NCBI GenBank assembly: GCA_000750105.3
Contig: JPHH03000135.1
Span: 1-22,953 of the forward strand
Length of the DNA: 22,953 bases
Origin: Tolypocladium sp. Sup5 PDA-1
Taxonomy: Eukaryota; Ascomycota; Sordariomycetes; Hypocreales; Ophiocordycipitaceae
Direction: 5' to 3'
Positions 9,000 through 19,611 of this stretch are shown here, piece after piece. The notes beneath the pieces are model-generated. The model had not been told where the DNA came from. It worked only from the letters and a program-made list of their open reading frames with translations, and searched no databases. Position numbers and translations under genes: made by a program. The stretch's first letter is position 1. Each line of letters opens with the position of its first letter.

Positions 9000-11700
9000 G
9001 AATATCCCTATCCCTTAGGGCTTAGAGGTAAAAGTTATTAAGCTTCTAAAGTCTTATCTTAATAAAGGGATATTAAAAGAATCTTATAGCCCTTACTATA
9101 ACCCTTACTTTCTAGTTATTAAAAAGGATAGAGGGCTTAGACTAATTAATTCTATAACCTAGTTAAACGGAGTTATAATTAGAGACGCCTTTATCCTATT
9201 AAGTATAGACGAATTTAGCAATAACTTCTTAATATATAAGATCTTATCCTTACTAGATTTCTTCTCTAGATATAACTAGGTTCCCTTAGACTAGATAAGT
9301 TAAGACCTTATAACCTTCTCTATACCCCTAGGTCTATTATAGATATATATACTCCCTTAAGGAGGAATAAATTCGGTAGCCTAGTTTATAAGGGTTATAA
9401 TTTATATCCTCTTTAACTTAATTTTATATATCTACCGAGCTTTTCTAGATAATATAATAGTTAAGGGGCCTAACGAGATATACGATAATAAGGAAACCTT
9501 ACTAGGGGTCTATAAATATATCTTAGAATACCTTACTAACCTCGATAAAGTTCTCTTAAATATTAAACTTATTAGATATACGATTTCTATTATAAAATTA
9601 TAGTTTTATTAATAAGCTACTAAGATTATAGGGTATCTCTATAATATAAGTAATAGGAGCCCTATAGAATCTAAGGTTAAGAAGATCCTCGAGTAGATAA
9701 GCTACTAAGATATTATAGAAATAAGGTCTTTTCTTAGGATTATTAGATATTATTAAATATAAATTAGATACTTTATATAATTAGCGAGGCCGCTTACCCT
9801 CTTACTTAAGAAGAGCATAGACTAGGTCTAGGCTAAGGAATAATAAGCGGCGATAGATATATTAAAAAAGGCTATTAGCGAGCCCCTAATCCTAATCTAC
9901 CTATACCTTAGGGAAGGATATAGGGAGGTAATTCTAATATATAATACTAGCCTAAAGGGATAGGGAGCTATGCTTATATAGGTTATTAAAGGGAAAAGGC
10001 ATCCCGTTAGATTTAAAAGCAGCTATTAGTTTAAGTTAGAAAGTAGCTATAATATAATAAAGAGGGAATATAAGGCTATCTTATATACCTTACGGAGGCT
10101 ATAGAGCTATTTATATAGAGTTTATTTTACCCTCGAAACTAATACCTAGGTTCTTATAGATTAGTTAAAGGGAGCTATTAAGGATGTGCTAGGAGCCCTC
10201 GTTACTTACTAGGTTAGCTATATCTTCCTTTTTAACTTTATAGTCTATTATATAGCTAGGACTAAGAATAATATAGTAAATAAGCTCTCTTATATACTAG
10301 AAGGACCTTCTAATATAGTAGATAAGGTAGCTAAAGGAAATATCGAGGAGTTTATTAACTTTTACCTTAATATAATTACTAGTACTAAGTTAGAAGGAAT
10401 TTACTTTAATAAGTCTCGAAGAATAGCTAATTACCTCTAGATACTATAGAAACTATCTAATATAAATAATATAGAGTATAGAGCCCTATAGAAGAGATAT
10501 AGAAAGTTCTTTATAAAAGGATAGAAATTATAAGTATACCTAAGCTAAGAGGGATAAGGACTAGGACTTATCGTTAATAATATAAGAGAATAAACCTAAC
10601 TAATATAAAGCTATTACTCTTAGCTTAATTATAAAGGACAAGAAGTTATATATTAATTCTTAAGGGATAGGTATTAGTAATAGACCTTATAGAATAATAT
10701 CTTAGTAATTATTATAATATACGAGCTATACTAGAAATTTACCCCTTAGAGGCTATAGGAGCTTATAATACTAATTATTCTAAGATATCCTATAAGTAAG
10801 GTATACTTTAATTATTAATATATTCCCTTTAATAATAGGATCCTTTACTTAATAAAAGCTTACTATAACCTTATAAAGTAAGTTAAGGTTAAACTAATAC
10901 CTAAGCTATTAATAAGGGCGATAATTAAGTTCGCGCTATCTATTATCTATAAGTATAGTATTATAATATAAGCTATTATAGATAAGGGGCTTAAGATAAA
11001 GTTAAACTTTAGGACTATCCTTAAGGGCCTTAATATAAAGGTTATCTTAATCTTAGTATATAATCCTAAAGTAAACTTATAAGTTAAGGTTAGGTATTAG
11101 ATTTTAGTCTCTTCTATAGCTAAGATAGTCGCGATATAAAGGTAGAAGGGGAAATAGCTTTATTTACTTAATTAAGTAGTCCTCGCTAACTATATAATAG
11201 TCCGCTACTTATATAAAATATCCCCCTTTTACCTAATATATAAATAAGAGCTAATTTTACTACTAGAAGTAGAAAATCTTATATAGTATCTTATTAACTA
11301 AGATAAGGTTATATTATTAATAAATCTCTTTAATATATATATATAGATACTAGCCTATAAGGTTAAAGATATTAAAAAGGCCTATATAAAAGTAATAGCC
11401 TTTTATAAATAGCTTATAGACTAGATTAATAAGTAGAATTATTATACTATTAGAAAAGACGCCTTAAACCTAGGGGATATTATCCTAATATATAATATAA
11501 GGAGATTAAATAATCTCTTATAAGTAATAAAGCTATAGATATACTAGACTAGCCCCTTTTATATTATATCTCGAGCCCCTTTTTCTAATATATATAAATT
11601 ATAAACGCTTAATAGGATTAAACTTAATAAAATAATTATAAGGGAATATATTAAGAAGTTTATTAAAGGGCTTAATAGCTAATAGTTATTAAATATAAAC
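9000..11700 (+). pseudogene. Ty3/Gypsy pol remnant: RT, RNase H, integrase
   Basis: Plus-strand pol of a Gypsy retrotransposon. RT begins near 9035 (GILKESYSPYYNPYFLV, KKDRGLRLIN), continues with LLDFFSRYN and ends its core with the active site FLDN at 9442-9453 (FLDD with Asp to Asn). RNase H follows with YNTSLKG-stop-GAML at about 9940-9974, where the stop stands for Trp and Asn for the catalytic Asp. The integrase region (about 10780-11150) shows IDKGLKIKLNF and VYNPKVN in the places of the second catalytic Asp and the HPQ-type motif. A C-terminal domain (GDIILIYNIRRL, SPFYIISR) lies about 11476-11580 and the frame fades near 11700. No gag is seen: RT starts only about 150 bases after the Harbinger fragment, so the 5' part is missing. 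RT wording differs from the left element, so it is a separate family. Confidence 0.87.
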
Positions 11701-14390
11701 GATTAGCTATTATAAGATAAACTCGCTATATTAGTAAGGACCCCCTAAGAGAGTAATCGGACTATAGTTAATAACTTACTTATAACCCTAGCTTAAGAAA
11801 GGTTAAATAAGATAGTCTTATAAAGCGCTAGTTATATAATAGCGCTAGATAACGATTTTCCCTTAGAAGATAATAATAAAAATAAAGATAAGGGCGTTAA
11901 AGAGACTTAGGGAGGTAAAGACTAACTCGCCCCTTCTTATAAAGGACCTCGCTAGTTAATAAAAATATAGCTCCTATAACTAACTTAAACTAAGAAAGAT
12001 AAGTATAACGCTATCGAATTCTAGTATATTTACTTATTATTAAAAGAGAGATAGCTATACTAGCTTTATTCCTAAGGTTTCTACTAGAGCTTAGTTCTTA
12101 TAATTAAGGAGGAGGTAGCTAATACTATAAGGATATTACTGCGTTTACTATAGGAATAGGCGTACTATAATAGATAGTAATAAACCTTAGAAGGTAAAAA
12201 AAAAAAGGATAAGTAAAAATCTTTATAAGTATCTAACCCTTAATAATAATAAGATAAGAGTTAGGGGGTAATAGATAACTATTATTATAAGACTACTATT
12301 ACCTTTACTATAGAAATAACTATATTATAATAGATAATAGTAAGTATTAAAAGATAATTAAAAAGGTTTTTTACTTACTTATTTATTAATAAAATTATAA
12401 TAGACTATTAATACTAGTTAAAATCTACCTTTAAATTATATACCTTAGCTATTTACTTAAGAGTCTTTTAAATACTCCTAGTATTCCTTAATAAATTACC
12501 CTAGCTTAAGGTACTAGAGCTTATCCTAACTAGCCTAGCTTACTCTAGTACTTTATAATTATAACGAGGATTAAATAAATAAGGATAATAATATAGGACT
12601 TAAGGGATATTAGCTACGTTTATAAATTCCTTAATAACTTATAGAATTACTTAGCTTACCTTTTCCCTTATAAATAAGGCTCTTAAGTAATATATATCCT
12701 TATAAGATATAAGAGTATAACTATAATAATATTACTACTTATATATAATTATCTATATAAAATACTATATATAATTTATATAAGAGCCCCTTATAACGCC
12801 CTCTATAGATATATATTTATAAAAGGGGTATATAATATATTCTTATATAAATATTATTAAAGAGGACTAGGCCTAGATATAGCCTCTATAATAAGTATAG
12901 TTACGTAAGCTAAAGGAAGTAATAATAAATATAGTAATATATTCTTAATAATTAAATAACTACTTAAAGAAGTATCCTATAAGATATACTATTTCTATAA
13001 AGATATAAACTTAGCGAGAGATAAGATCGCGTCCCTTAAGGGATTTCTAAAAGGACTTACTAAAGTACTTCTTAATAAAGTAAGTAAATAGGGTTATATC
13101 CTTAGTATTATAGCAAATCCTATAAGGAGCGTATTCTAGCTATACTTTATAAAAAGCTATTTTAACGAAAATTAAGAGGTTAAGGTAATTAATATTATTA
13201 CCGCTAAGTACCTAAGTCTTAATATAGCTATAAGTTTAAGAAGAGACTATAATTATTAAAGGAAAGGCTATAATAGATAATATTACCTTATTCTATAATA
13301 ATTATTATTAAGCTTTATTAATAAAAAGGTATAACTTTACTAAGATATATATAATATAAGGGAAAGCTATATTATAGGAAGCTTCTTTATTATAAGAGCC
13401 TAGTAGTCTAGTAATTTATCGCGGTCCTTAGCCTATAGCTTCTCGAAGTTAACTATAAGGTTAGCTATAATAAAAGAGTTAATAAAGATATAAAAAAGGA
13501 AGAAGTTAAAAGTATAAGGAAAAGAAGAAGTATATTATTTATTAATAAGGCCTAGAAGAAAAAGAGGGGGGTATTATTAAGGTATAAATATAAAGAAAAT
13601 ACTTAGCGCCTTAATATTAGATAAAGACTAGTAAATTATATACTTAGAAGTTATAGGGCTAGGAGAAAATTCTCTCTATATAATAAGTAAATAATAAAAA
13701 GGGACTCTTATTATAAGAGAAATAATATAGGCTTCGTACCTATACTTAGTAAGGATATAAGAGATATAATATAAGTTAATAAAGAAGCTACTTAAAAATC
13801 TATAGTTAGTATAAGAGAAGCTACATAAAAACTTATATTAACTAGACCTAAGCTACTTAAGTATATATTAACTACCCTTATTTTTAAGTAAAGACTAGTA
13901 AGCTAGCTATAGGACTCCCTAAGATAAGATAAGAGCGAGCTTATTTCTTAATAAGTAATATATATTTTATATTTTATAAATACTCTTCTTTTATAGCTAT
14001 TATTAAAGAGTTAAGTACTTTACCTTATAAATAGCGTTTATAAATTACTTTAATCTCCCTCTTATATTACTCTATAAGCTTCCCTCTCTTATAATATTTA
14101 AAAATATATTATTTTATTATAAAAAATAAGCTTATTATTAATAAACTCTTTCTCTTTTTATTAATAACCTCTTATCTTAATAAGTAATTAATAATATTAA
14201 AGATTAACCTTTCCTCTTAACTAGCTTACTCTCCTTAATTATAATATTTAAAACTAATTCTTTACTTATTATTTTAAGTATAGTATTACCTTATACTATA
14301 CCTAAATAATAAAGGTATAGTATAATATAGAGTATATTAGCTTAGCGTAGTATAGTACCCTTCTTATAGATAAGGCTATTTTCTTTTATA
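11700..14390. other. RIP-degraded DNA, no recognisable gene
   Basis: About 2.7 kb with almost no CpA or TpG. Possibly the 3' end and LTR of the preceding Gypsy pol plus other remnants. Around 13160-13480 a plus-strand frame gives readable stretches (KYLSLNIAISLRRDYNY, SFINKKVQLY, SYIIGSFFIIRA) interrupted only by TAA/TAG, so an unidentified coding sequence may once have been here. An A-run lies at about 12199. I recognise no domain. Confidence 0.5.
12140..12350. repeat. Imperfect direct repeat, about 40 bp, 160 bp apart
   Basis: TTTACTATAGGAATAGGC...ACTATAATAGATAGTAA near 12146 recurs as TTTACTATAGAAATAAC...ATTATAATAGATAATAGTAA near 12307. The low complexity of the region makes chance similarity possible. 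Confidence 0.35.
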
Positions 14391-15960
14391 AAAGCAAGTA
14401 TATATTAAATAGCTATATAAGATATATTATCCTAGAGGGAGGATAAGGGAGCTTTTATTAAGAAGATAAGCTAGAAGCTAGGGAAGTACTTATTATTTTA
14501 TATAAGGTATAGCCTACCTTTATTATAGCGCGAGAATATTAGCTATATAACTTACTTTAAATCGATAAGTATAAGATAAACTTTAATAATATATTATAAG
14601 CCTTTGCCTAGGTTAAAAAGTAATTAAGGTTCCCTAAAGATAAGCGTTAAGGTAATTATCTTATAGATATTTATTATTTTCTTATAGAAGCTAGTAATAA
14701 GGAATAGATATCGAACTTTACTACGATCTTAATAATAAAGGCCCTTATAAGAGGGATCGAATATATCGTAGTAATACTTAACGATATAATAATAATTATA
14801 ATAAAAGATAATAATACTTTAACTTATATAAGTAATAAGTAAGAATTAAATATCTTTTAGAAATGCCCTAGTTTAAATATAAAGGTTACTAATAATAATA
14901 GGATATTTAATAAACCCCTTTACGATAGATAGTATAAGTAGCGCTTATATATAGGATTAATTAACTTTATAAAGAAGATAAGTAGTAGATACTACTAGGG
15001 AAGCTTCGTTTAGGATAGGAAGATAGGGAACCTTCTAGTATCGGACTTTATAAAGTAGGGAAGGAAGGCTAGACTCGTAGCGGTTATTAGGGTATAGCAA
15101 TAGATCCTATATATAAACGACTACCCTTATAACTTTATATACTTCCTAATACCTAGAAGTTCGTAGAACTAGTAATAGGAATATAGTTATATAGCTATAA
15201 TAACCCTATAGTATTAAGTCTATAGAATAGTTAGGTTATAGCTATAAGATATAAATCTAGCTAAATATAGCTTTAGGATTTAGAAAGATATAACTTTCTT
15301 ATAAGGCGAGGCTAACCTAGACTAGGAATAGCGTTTCTAGGATTAGGTAATATATTATAAGGGCTAAGGAAAGGATAGCTATAATACTCTCCTTAATTAA
15401 ATAATTAACTTCCTTAAAAGTATTATAGCTAATAAGCTTAGAATTAGAGGAGGAAACGAGTTCTAGCTTAGGTATAATAAGGGCGCTACCTTCTAGTATT
15501 TTAATAATACTAAGGTATTACTTAAAGCCCTATACTTCCCTTTTCTCTAAAATACCTTACTTATTATAATTAAGGGTATATACTTATTCCCTAGGATATT
15601 AGTAAATATAACTTATCCCTATAATTATATTATATTAATAAGATATAGTTTAACTATAGTAGTTAACCCCTTTTATTTTTTATTCTATAAGTAACCTTAG
15701 CGTAAAGATATATAATAGAAATTATCTCTCCCTTAAAGAGTTAAGAGGAATCGAATATAAAGGGAATAAGGTTATATAATAATAAGAATATTAAGGAGAC
15801 TTCCCTAGAGCCCTAAGGGACTAATTAATCTTAGAAGCCTAGAATTATAATTAGTTTTGTAAACTCCTTAGTACTTTATATCTCCCCTTATAATACTATA
15901 GGGAAGCGTATTTATATTATATAAGATATTAAGGATAAGCTTAAGCTAGGACCCCTTTAA
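14390..15960 (+). pseudogene. Degenerate coding sequence, family not recognised
   Basis: One plus-strand frame stays readable for about 500 codons, broken almost only by TAA and TAG of the kind made from CAA, CAG and TGG. Readable stretches include GNYLIDIYYFLIEASNKE, FTTILIIKALIRGIEYI, KDSYNTLLN, KLRIRGGNEF and YNKGATF. Periodic aromatic and charged residues look like a real globular protein rather than chance. No RT, integrase, nuclease or zinc-finger motif is visible. It lies upstream of the polypurine tract and LTR-like element at 17001-17602, so it may be an internal protein of that element. A host gene family caught by RIP is an alternative. Confidence 0.5.
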
Positions 15961-16860
15961 TAAAATAACGCTAACTCTAAGGGTATAACCTTCTTCGTCT
16001 TAAGAATAGATAATACTTATAAGAGGAACCTCTAGTATGCTAACCCCTTAGCTAAGGTATTTTTAGATAAGTACTTATAACTTAGCTTAATAAATATACT
16101 AAGACTACCTTAGTAATAAGTTTACTTAAGGCTTATTATTAAACTTAAATATTAAATTAATTTATACCTTATTATACCTCTAGAACTCTCGCGCTTATAA
16201 CTTAATTCGATAGATATACCTAGACTACTATAGTAATAAGTCTACTTAGAGCTCGCCGCTAACCTTATACGCTAGATTAATCTATGCCTTATTATACCTC
16301 TAAAGCTCTTACTCTAGTAGGTTAGTTAGCTAGATATTAAGGGTAGAATATACTAATAATAAGTTCTATTATAAGCGAGTTAAAGGGGAATAGATAGTCT
16401 TAAATAGCTTTAATAAGGGTAATAGCGATAATAAGCTATATATAATAGGCAAAGGCAGCTATACTATAACTATAGAGCTTATAGACGCGCTTAGTAAACT
16501 CTTTAAGAAATATATTATAGTTCTATTTATTAAGTTTAATAAAGGATATATTATATTTACTATACTAGGGCTTATTAACTATAACTCTTAGTAGTATTTA
16601 AAAGATTAGCTATTACCGCTTACCTAGTCCCCTCGCCTTATAGCTAGGCCTTCTAGGGCTAAATACGCTATAAGGTAATAAGAAGAGAATATAGCATAGA
16701 TAGAATATAAGAAGATTAAAAGGGATATAGACTAGCTATAGCTTAATATACTATAAGCTAAGAGGACTTAATATCGCTAAATAAATAGTCCTTATATTCC
16801 TTTATTTTATTTTATTATTTCTTTTATCTATAGTTAAGGAGGTAATAAGATAGTTTAGTA
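15960..16860 (+). pseudogene. Degenerate Gln-rich coding sequence with a 40-residue repeat
   Basis: In the frame set by the 120-bp repeat, almost every stop is TAA or TAG in runs (TAGTAATAAG), which before mutation would have encoded Gln runs. Restoring Gln gives a low-complexity protein with a twice-repeated 40-residue unit (QQQVYLxL...INLxLIIPLxL). It probably continues the protein at 14390-15960 after a frameshift. Downstream, peptides such as FKRLAITAYLVPSPY are readable to about 16680. Function unknown. Confidence 0.45.
16081..16320 (+). repeat. 120-bp tandem duplication
   Basis: Units 16081-16200 and 16201-16320 align end to end without gaps. Shared blocks include TAGTAATAAGT, CTACTTA/TTACTTA and CTTATTATACCTCTA. 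Most differences are C/T or G/A, as expected if RIP hit both after the duplication. The period is a multiple of three, so it fits a coding repeat of 40 residues. Confidence 0.85.
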
Positions 16861-17000
16861 AAGCTAGAGTTTAGGCTTATTACTAGGATTACTTATATTA
16901 TATATTACCTTCGTGCTTTATTTATATAAGGTTATTTATTAAGGGCTACTCTTTCTTTCTTTTATATTTATAATTACTTAAGGGTAGTTAACGCCTATAT

Positions 17001-17009
17001 AAGGAGGAG
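17001..17009 (+). other. Polypurine tract candidate
   Basis: AAGGAGGAG sits directly against the left end of the LTR-like element (TTTATTAAGG, originally TTTGTTGGGG). In LTR retrotransposons the plus-strand primer is such a purine run immediately before the 3' LTR. This favours reading 17010-17602 as a 3' LTR of a plus-strand element whose body lies to the left. Confidence 0.5.
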
Positions 17010-17602
17010 TTTATTAAGGTATTAGTATAGACCCTTAATTAGAAAAATAAAAAATATAAAAAAGTAAAGGAATATTAAGACGCCTAGCGAGTCTATAAGT
17101 ATAAGAGAGATATCTATATCCTTATAAATAGATAGTCCCTTATATATATATCGATATAAGTTATAACGTTTATAAGCTTTTAAGATTTTAATAATAAAAA
17201 ATCCTAGTTAATTCCTCTTATATTTTTAAGATAGCTATAGTTACCTCTCCTTACCTCTTTACCTTTAACTTATATAATATAAAGACTTATTTATATAGGC
17301 GCTAATTTATAAACTATATACTACTATACTAATATTCTAACTTATATAGAGATAGTTACTCTAACTTATATAGTAATAGTCGCTCTAACTTATATAGTAA
17401 TAGTCGCTCTAACTTATATAATAATAGTCGCTCTAACTTATATAAGGATACCTATCTTATCTTATACGTTAAGTAGCGTACTAACTTATATAATAACTTA
17501 TATTATTAACTAATAGCTAACTTCTTAAGCAAGGACTAACTCTATAACTTATATAATAATTATTATACTTAGCCTTTAGTATATTCGTTCTCCCTTAATA
17601 AA
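17010..17602 (+). mobile_element. RIP-mutated LTR-like element (mutated copy of the 18994-19611 element)
   Basis: This 593-bp segment aligns from its first to last base with the reverse complement of 18994-19611. Landmarks line up in order: CGAGTCTATAAGTATAAGAG, ATCCTAGTTAATTCCTC, TACCTCTCCTTACCTCTTTA, the 24-bp array, and ACTTAGCCTTTAGTATATTC. Nearly every difference is C-to-T or G-to-A on this copy. The length difference is explained by one fewer 24-bp unit, to within a base. Ends are TTTATTA and TTAATAAA, from TTTGTTG and CAACAAA. No matching flanking duplication is visible (GGAG left, ATAC right), as expected if one flank is the interior of a retroelement. It may be the 3' LTR of the sequence to its left, the 5' LTR of that to its right, or a solo copy. 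Confidence 0.85.
17337..17456 (+). repeat. 24-bp tandem array, five units, RIP-mutated
   Basis: CTAACTTATATA begins at 17337, 17361, 17385, 17409 and 17433, exactly 24 bases apart. The middle units are identical or nearly so. Translated in the plus frame the unit reads SNLYSNSR, against SDLHGNGR in the unmutated array on the minus strand at 19151-19294. Over the first 15 bases the mutated unit is TCTAACTTATATAGT and the intact unit is TCCGACTTACACGGC. Confidence 0.93.
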
Positions 17603-17869
17603 ATACTTTATATTATTTTAATATAGATATACTTATATTACTTTAATACTTTTAATTATAATCTATTATCCAAGATATCTAATCTATAATAAGATTATTT
17701 AATAGCTATGCCCTAACTTACTTATTAATATAAACCTCTAGTTTATCCCTTAGGAACCTAAACTATTATATATTAAAAGCTCTTATTTAAGAGGTTATAG
17801 CATTACCTTAAATAATACTATATTATTATTAATATACTTACTTAATGCGAAGGATTAACTAGTACTAGA

Positions 17870-18993
17870 CTTATTATATCTAAAGAGGACCTAGTATAAG
17901 AACTTATTATACTAAGACTTAAGGTCTAGGAACTTAGTAATAAAGAAGGGATAGGTTAGATTAAAGATCTTAGAGAAGTAATTAAACCTAAGTAGCTAGG
18001 ACTATATAATAGCTCTTATAGCACCCTTAAGGACTTCCTTATATAACTTAAAGCCTATTATTAATTCTATCTTAATAAACTCTTAGATCCTACTACTAAG
18101 GTACTTTATATAAGTAGCTACCTTAGTAAAACTACTCTCGTTATAATACTAACTTAAATAAGTATTTAATTATATAATAGATTAATTACCTATAGGGAAG
18201 TAAGATCGTTAAGTAAGAGTATAAGTATATTCTATTAAGTATATAAGACTTAAGCTTACTAAGGCAATAGTTCACCGCTAACTCGCGCTTAAGTTACTAT
18301 AACTATTTACGTAACCTAAGTATTATTCTATTATACCTAACCTTATAGCCTAGCTCCTTATCGTAGCCTAGCTTCCTAGTATTAATGCCCCTATACCTTA
18401 TAATTATCCCCCTTCTCTTAATAATTAGCTCGATTAATAGTAAGTAAGTATAAGGTAATTTAATAGCGAATATATAATAAACTAAAGGTAAATAAGTAAA
18501 GTTTCTATAGTAATAGAATAAGTTACTTTAAAAGTAATTATTATAGAGATAATATATATAACCTAAATTATTAATAAATAATAATTATTATTAATTACTA
18601 TTATTTATTTATAGTTTTCTTTTCCTTACTCTTCTTTTATATAGACCTTGCTTCTTAGCCTCTTATCTAATATTAATAAAATACCTTTAATTCGCCTTAA
18701 TATTACTTATAATATTATTCTACCTATATTACTATAGTTTATATTAAAGAAACTCTAAAGGCTAGTTATAGTAAGAAGACTAGTTATATAACTACGCTAA
18801 GCACTTAGGCTTATTAGAGCTAAGGTTATAGTAGAAGCGTTAGGCTATCTCTTACGCGCTCGCTATTACGAGCTACTCCTTTACTTAAAACGCTAACTCC
18901 TATAGGACGTAGTTTAGTATATATTATAGAAAATATTCGTTAAAATTTATTAACTATTATTCCTTAGCGAATCTCCTTAATCGCGCCTCGTAG
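17870..18993 (+). pseudogene. Degenerate Gln/Pro/Ser-rich coding sequence, left part of an interrupted frame
   Basis: From about 17900 to 18430 a plus frame is rich in Gln (mostly as TAA/TAG), Ser and Pro-derived Leu, with peptides such as RSYYQGTLYKQL, NYLQGSKIVK and QEYKYILLSIQDLSLL. From about 18740 a second frame is readable (YIKETLKASYSKKTSY, LLRATPLLKTLTPIGRSL, RISLIAPR) up to the insertion at 18994. A frameshift or lost intron must separate the two. Low complexity with basic patches resembles many retroelement Gag proteins or disordered fungal regulators; no zinc knuckle is seen. If 17010-17602 is a 5' LTR, this would be its first gene. Confidence 0.45.
18990..18993. repeat. Target site duplication, left copy (GTAG)
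   Basis: GTAG directly abuts the left end TTTGTTG of the unmutated insertion and recurs directly after its right end at 19612-19615. Confidence 0.7.
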
Positions 18994-19040
18994 TTTGTTG
19001 AGGGGGAACGAACACACCAAAGGCCGAGTGCAACGATCGT

Positions 19041-19050
19041 CGTGTAAGTC
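19041..19050 (-). repeat. Outlying copy of the array decamer GACTTACACG
   Basis: Exact copy of the core (CGTGTAAGTC on the plus strand), 63 bases from the next one at 19104-19113. Its mutated counterpart (AACTTATATA) is kept at the matching place near 17546. Confidence 0.85.
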
Positions 19051-19103
19051 ATAGAGTCGGTAACTGCCCAAGAAGTCAGCTATTAGTCAGTGACACGAGT
19101 CGT

Positions 19104-19137
19104 CGTGTAAGTCAGTGCGCTGCTTGACGCGTAAGAC
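19104..19137 (-). repeat. Two phased, diverged units preceding the 24-bp array
   Basis: CGTGTAAGTC at 19104-19113 is exact; CGCGTAAGAC at 19128-19137 differs at two positions. Both lie on the 24-base grid of the main array (19152 minus 24 and minus 48), so the array was once longer. Confidence 0.75.
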
Positions 19138-19150
19138 AAGACGGGTATCC

Positions 19151-19294
19151 CCGTGTAAGTCGGAGCGACCGTTGCCGTGTAAGTCGGAGCGACCGTTGCC
19201 GTGTAAGTCGGAGCGACCGTTGCCGTGTAAGTCGGAGCGACCGTTGCCGTGTAAGTCAGAGCGACTGTCTCCGTGTAAGTCAGAACATCAGCTC
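19151..19294 (-). repeat. 24-bp tandem array, six units, unmutated
   Basis: Units start at 19151, 19175, 19199, 19223, 19247 and 19271. The first four are identical; the last two diverge in their second half. Each carries CGTGTAAGTC on the plus strand (GACTTACACG on the minus strand). Five of six reading frames are open. The minus frame gives SDLHGNGR repeats, the plus frame PCKSERPL. Neither sits in a gene with an ATG start, so the array is more likely a DNA-level feature of the LTR-like element than a protein repeat. Confidence 0.95.
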
Positions 19295-19343
19295 AGCGGC
19301 GTGTAGTCTGCAAATCAGCGCCTGTATGAACAGGTCTTTGTGT

Positions 19344-19353
19344 CGTGTAAGTC
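19344..19353 (-). repeat. Outlying copy of the array decamer on the far side of the array
   Basis: Exact CGTGTAAGTC, 72 bases (three array periods) beyond the last unit at 19272. A one-base-deleted form, CGTGTAGTC, lies at 19300-19308. The mutated equivalent is at about 17267. Confidence 0.8.
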
Positions 19354-19611
19354 AAAGGTAAAGAGGCAAGGAGAGGCAAACACGGCCATCTCAAAAAATG
19401 TGGGAGGAATTAACCAGGATTTTTCATTGTCAGAATCTCGAAATCTCATGAACGTTACGACTTGCGTCGATGCGTGCATGGGGGACCATCTGTTCATAGG
19501 GACACAGACGTCTCTCTTATACCTATAGACTCGCTGGGCGTCCCAATGTTCCTCCACTTTTTTGTGTTTTCCGTTTTTCTGGTCAGGGGTCTGCACCAAC
19601 ACCCCAACAAA

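Larger units (their letters stand above)
18994..19611 (-). mobile_element. Unmutated solo-LTR-like insertion, 618 bp
   Basis: A sharply bounded block of normal composition inside fully RIP-mutated DNA. Left end TTTGTTGAGGGG and right end CCCCAACAAA form a 7-bp perfect terminal inverted repeat, extended by a G/C run. GTAG flanks both sides. Inner TGTTG...CAACA is the usual LTR terminal form, though the flanking duplication fits the TTTGTTG...CAACAAA ends better. It is drawn on the minus strand because its complement aligns with the plus-strand copy at 17010-17602. It holds the 24-bp array and no convincing gene; a frame at 19602-19315 starts at GTG. Its borders with TpA-rich DNA are sharp to within a few bases, and about 25 bases to the right (near 19642) the flank is already nearly free of CpA. 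It probably arrived after the surrounding DNA was mutated. A small non-autonomous DNA transposon is the alternative reading. Confidence 0.8.

Noticed and set aside
19115..19306. Plus frame with PCKSERPL repeats
   Set aside because: Starts at GTG and is just the 24-bp array in one of five open frames.
19041..19353. CRISPR array
   Set aside because: Repeats are directly abutting 24-bp units with no unique spacers, in a fungal genome.
19315..19602. 95-residue minus frame inside the unmutated element
   Set aside because: Starts at GTG; the first in-frame ATG is about a third of the way in. An LTR-like element would not normally encode it, though peptides such as NRWSPMHAS look protein-like.
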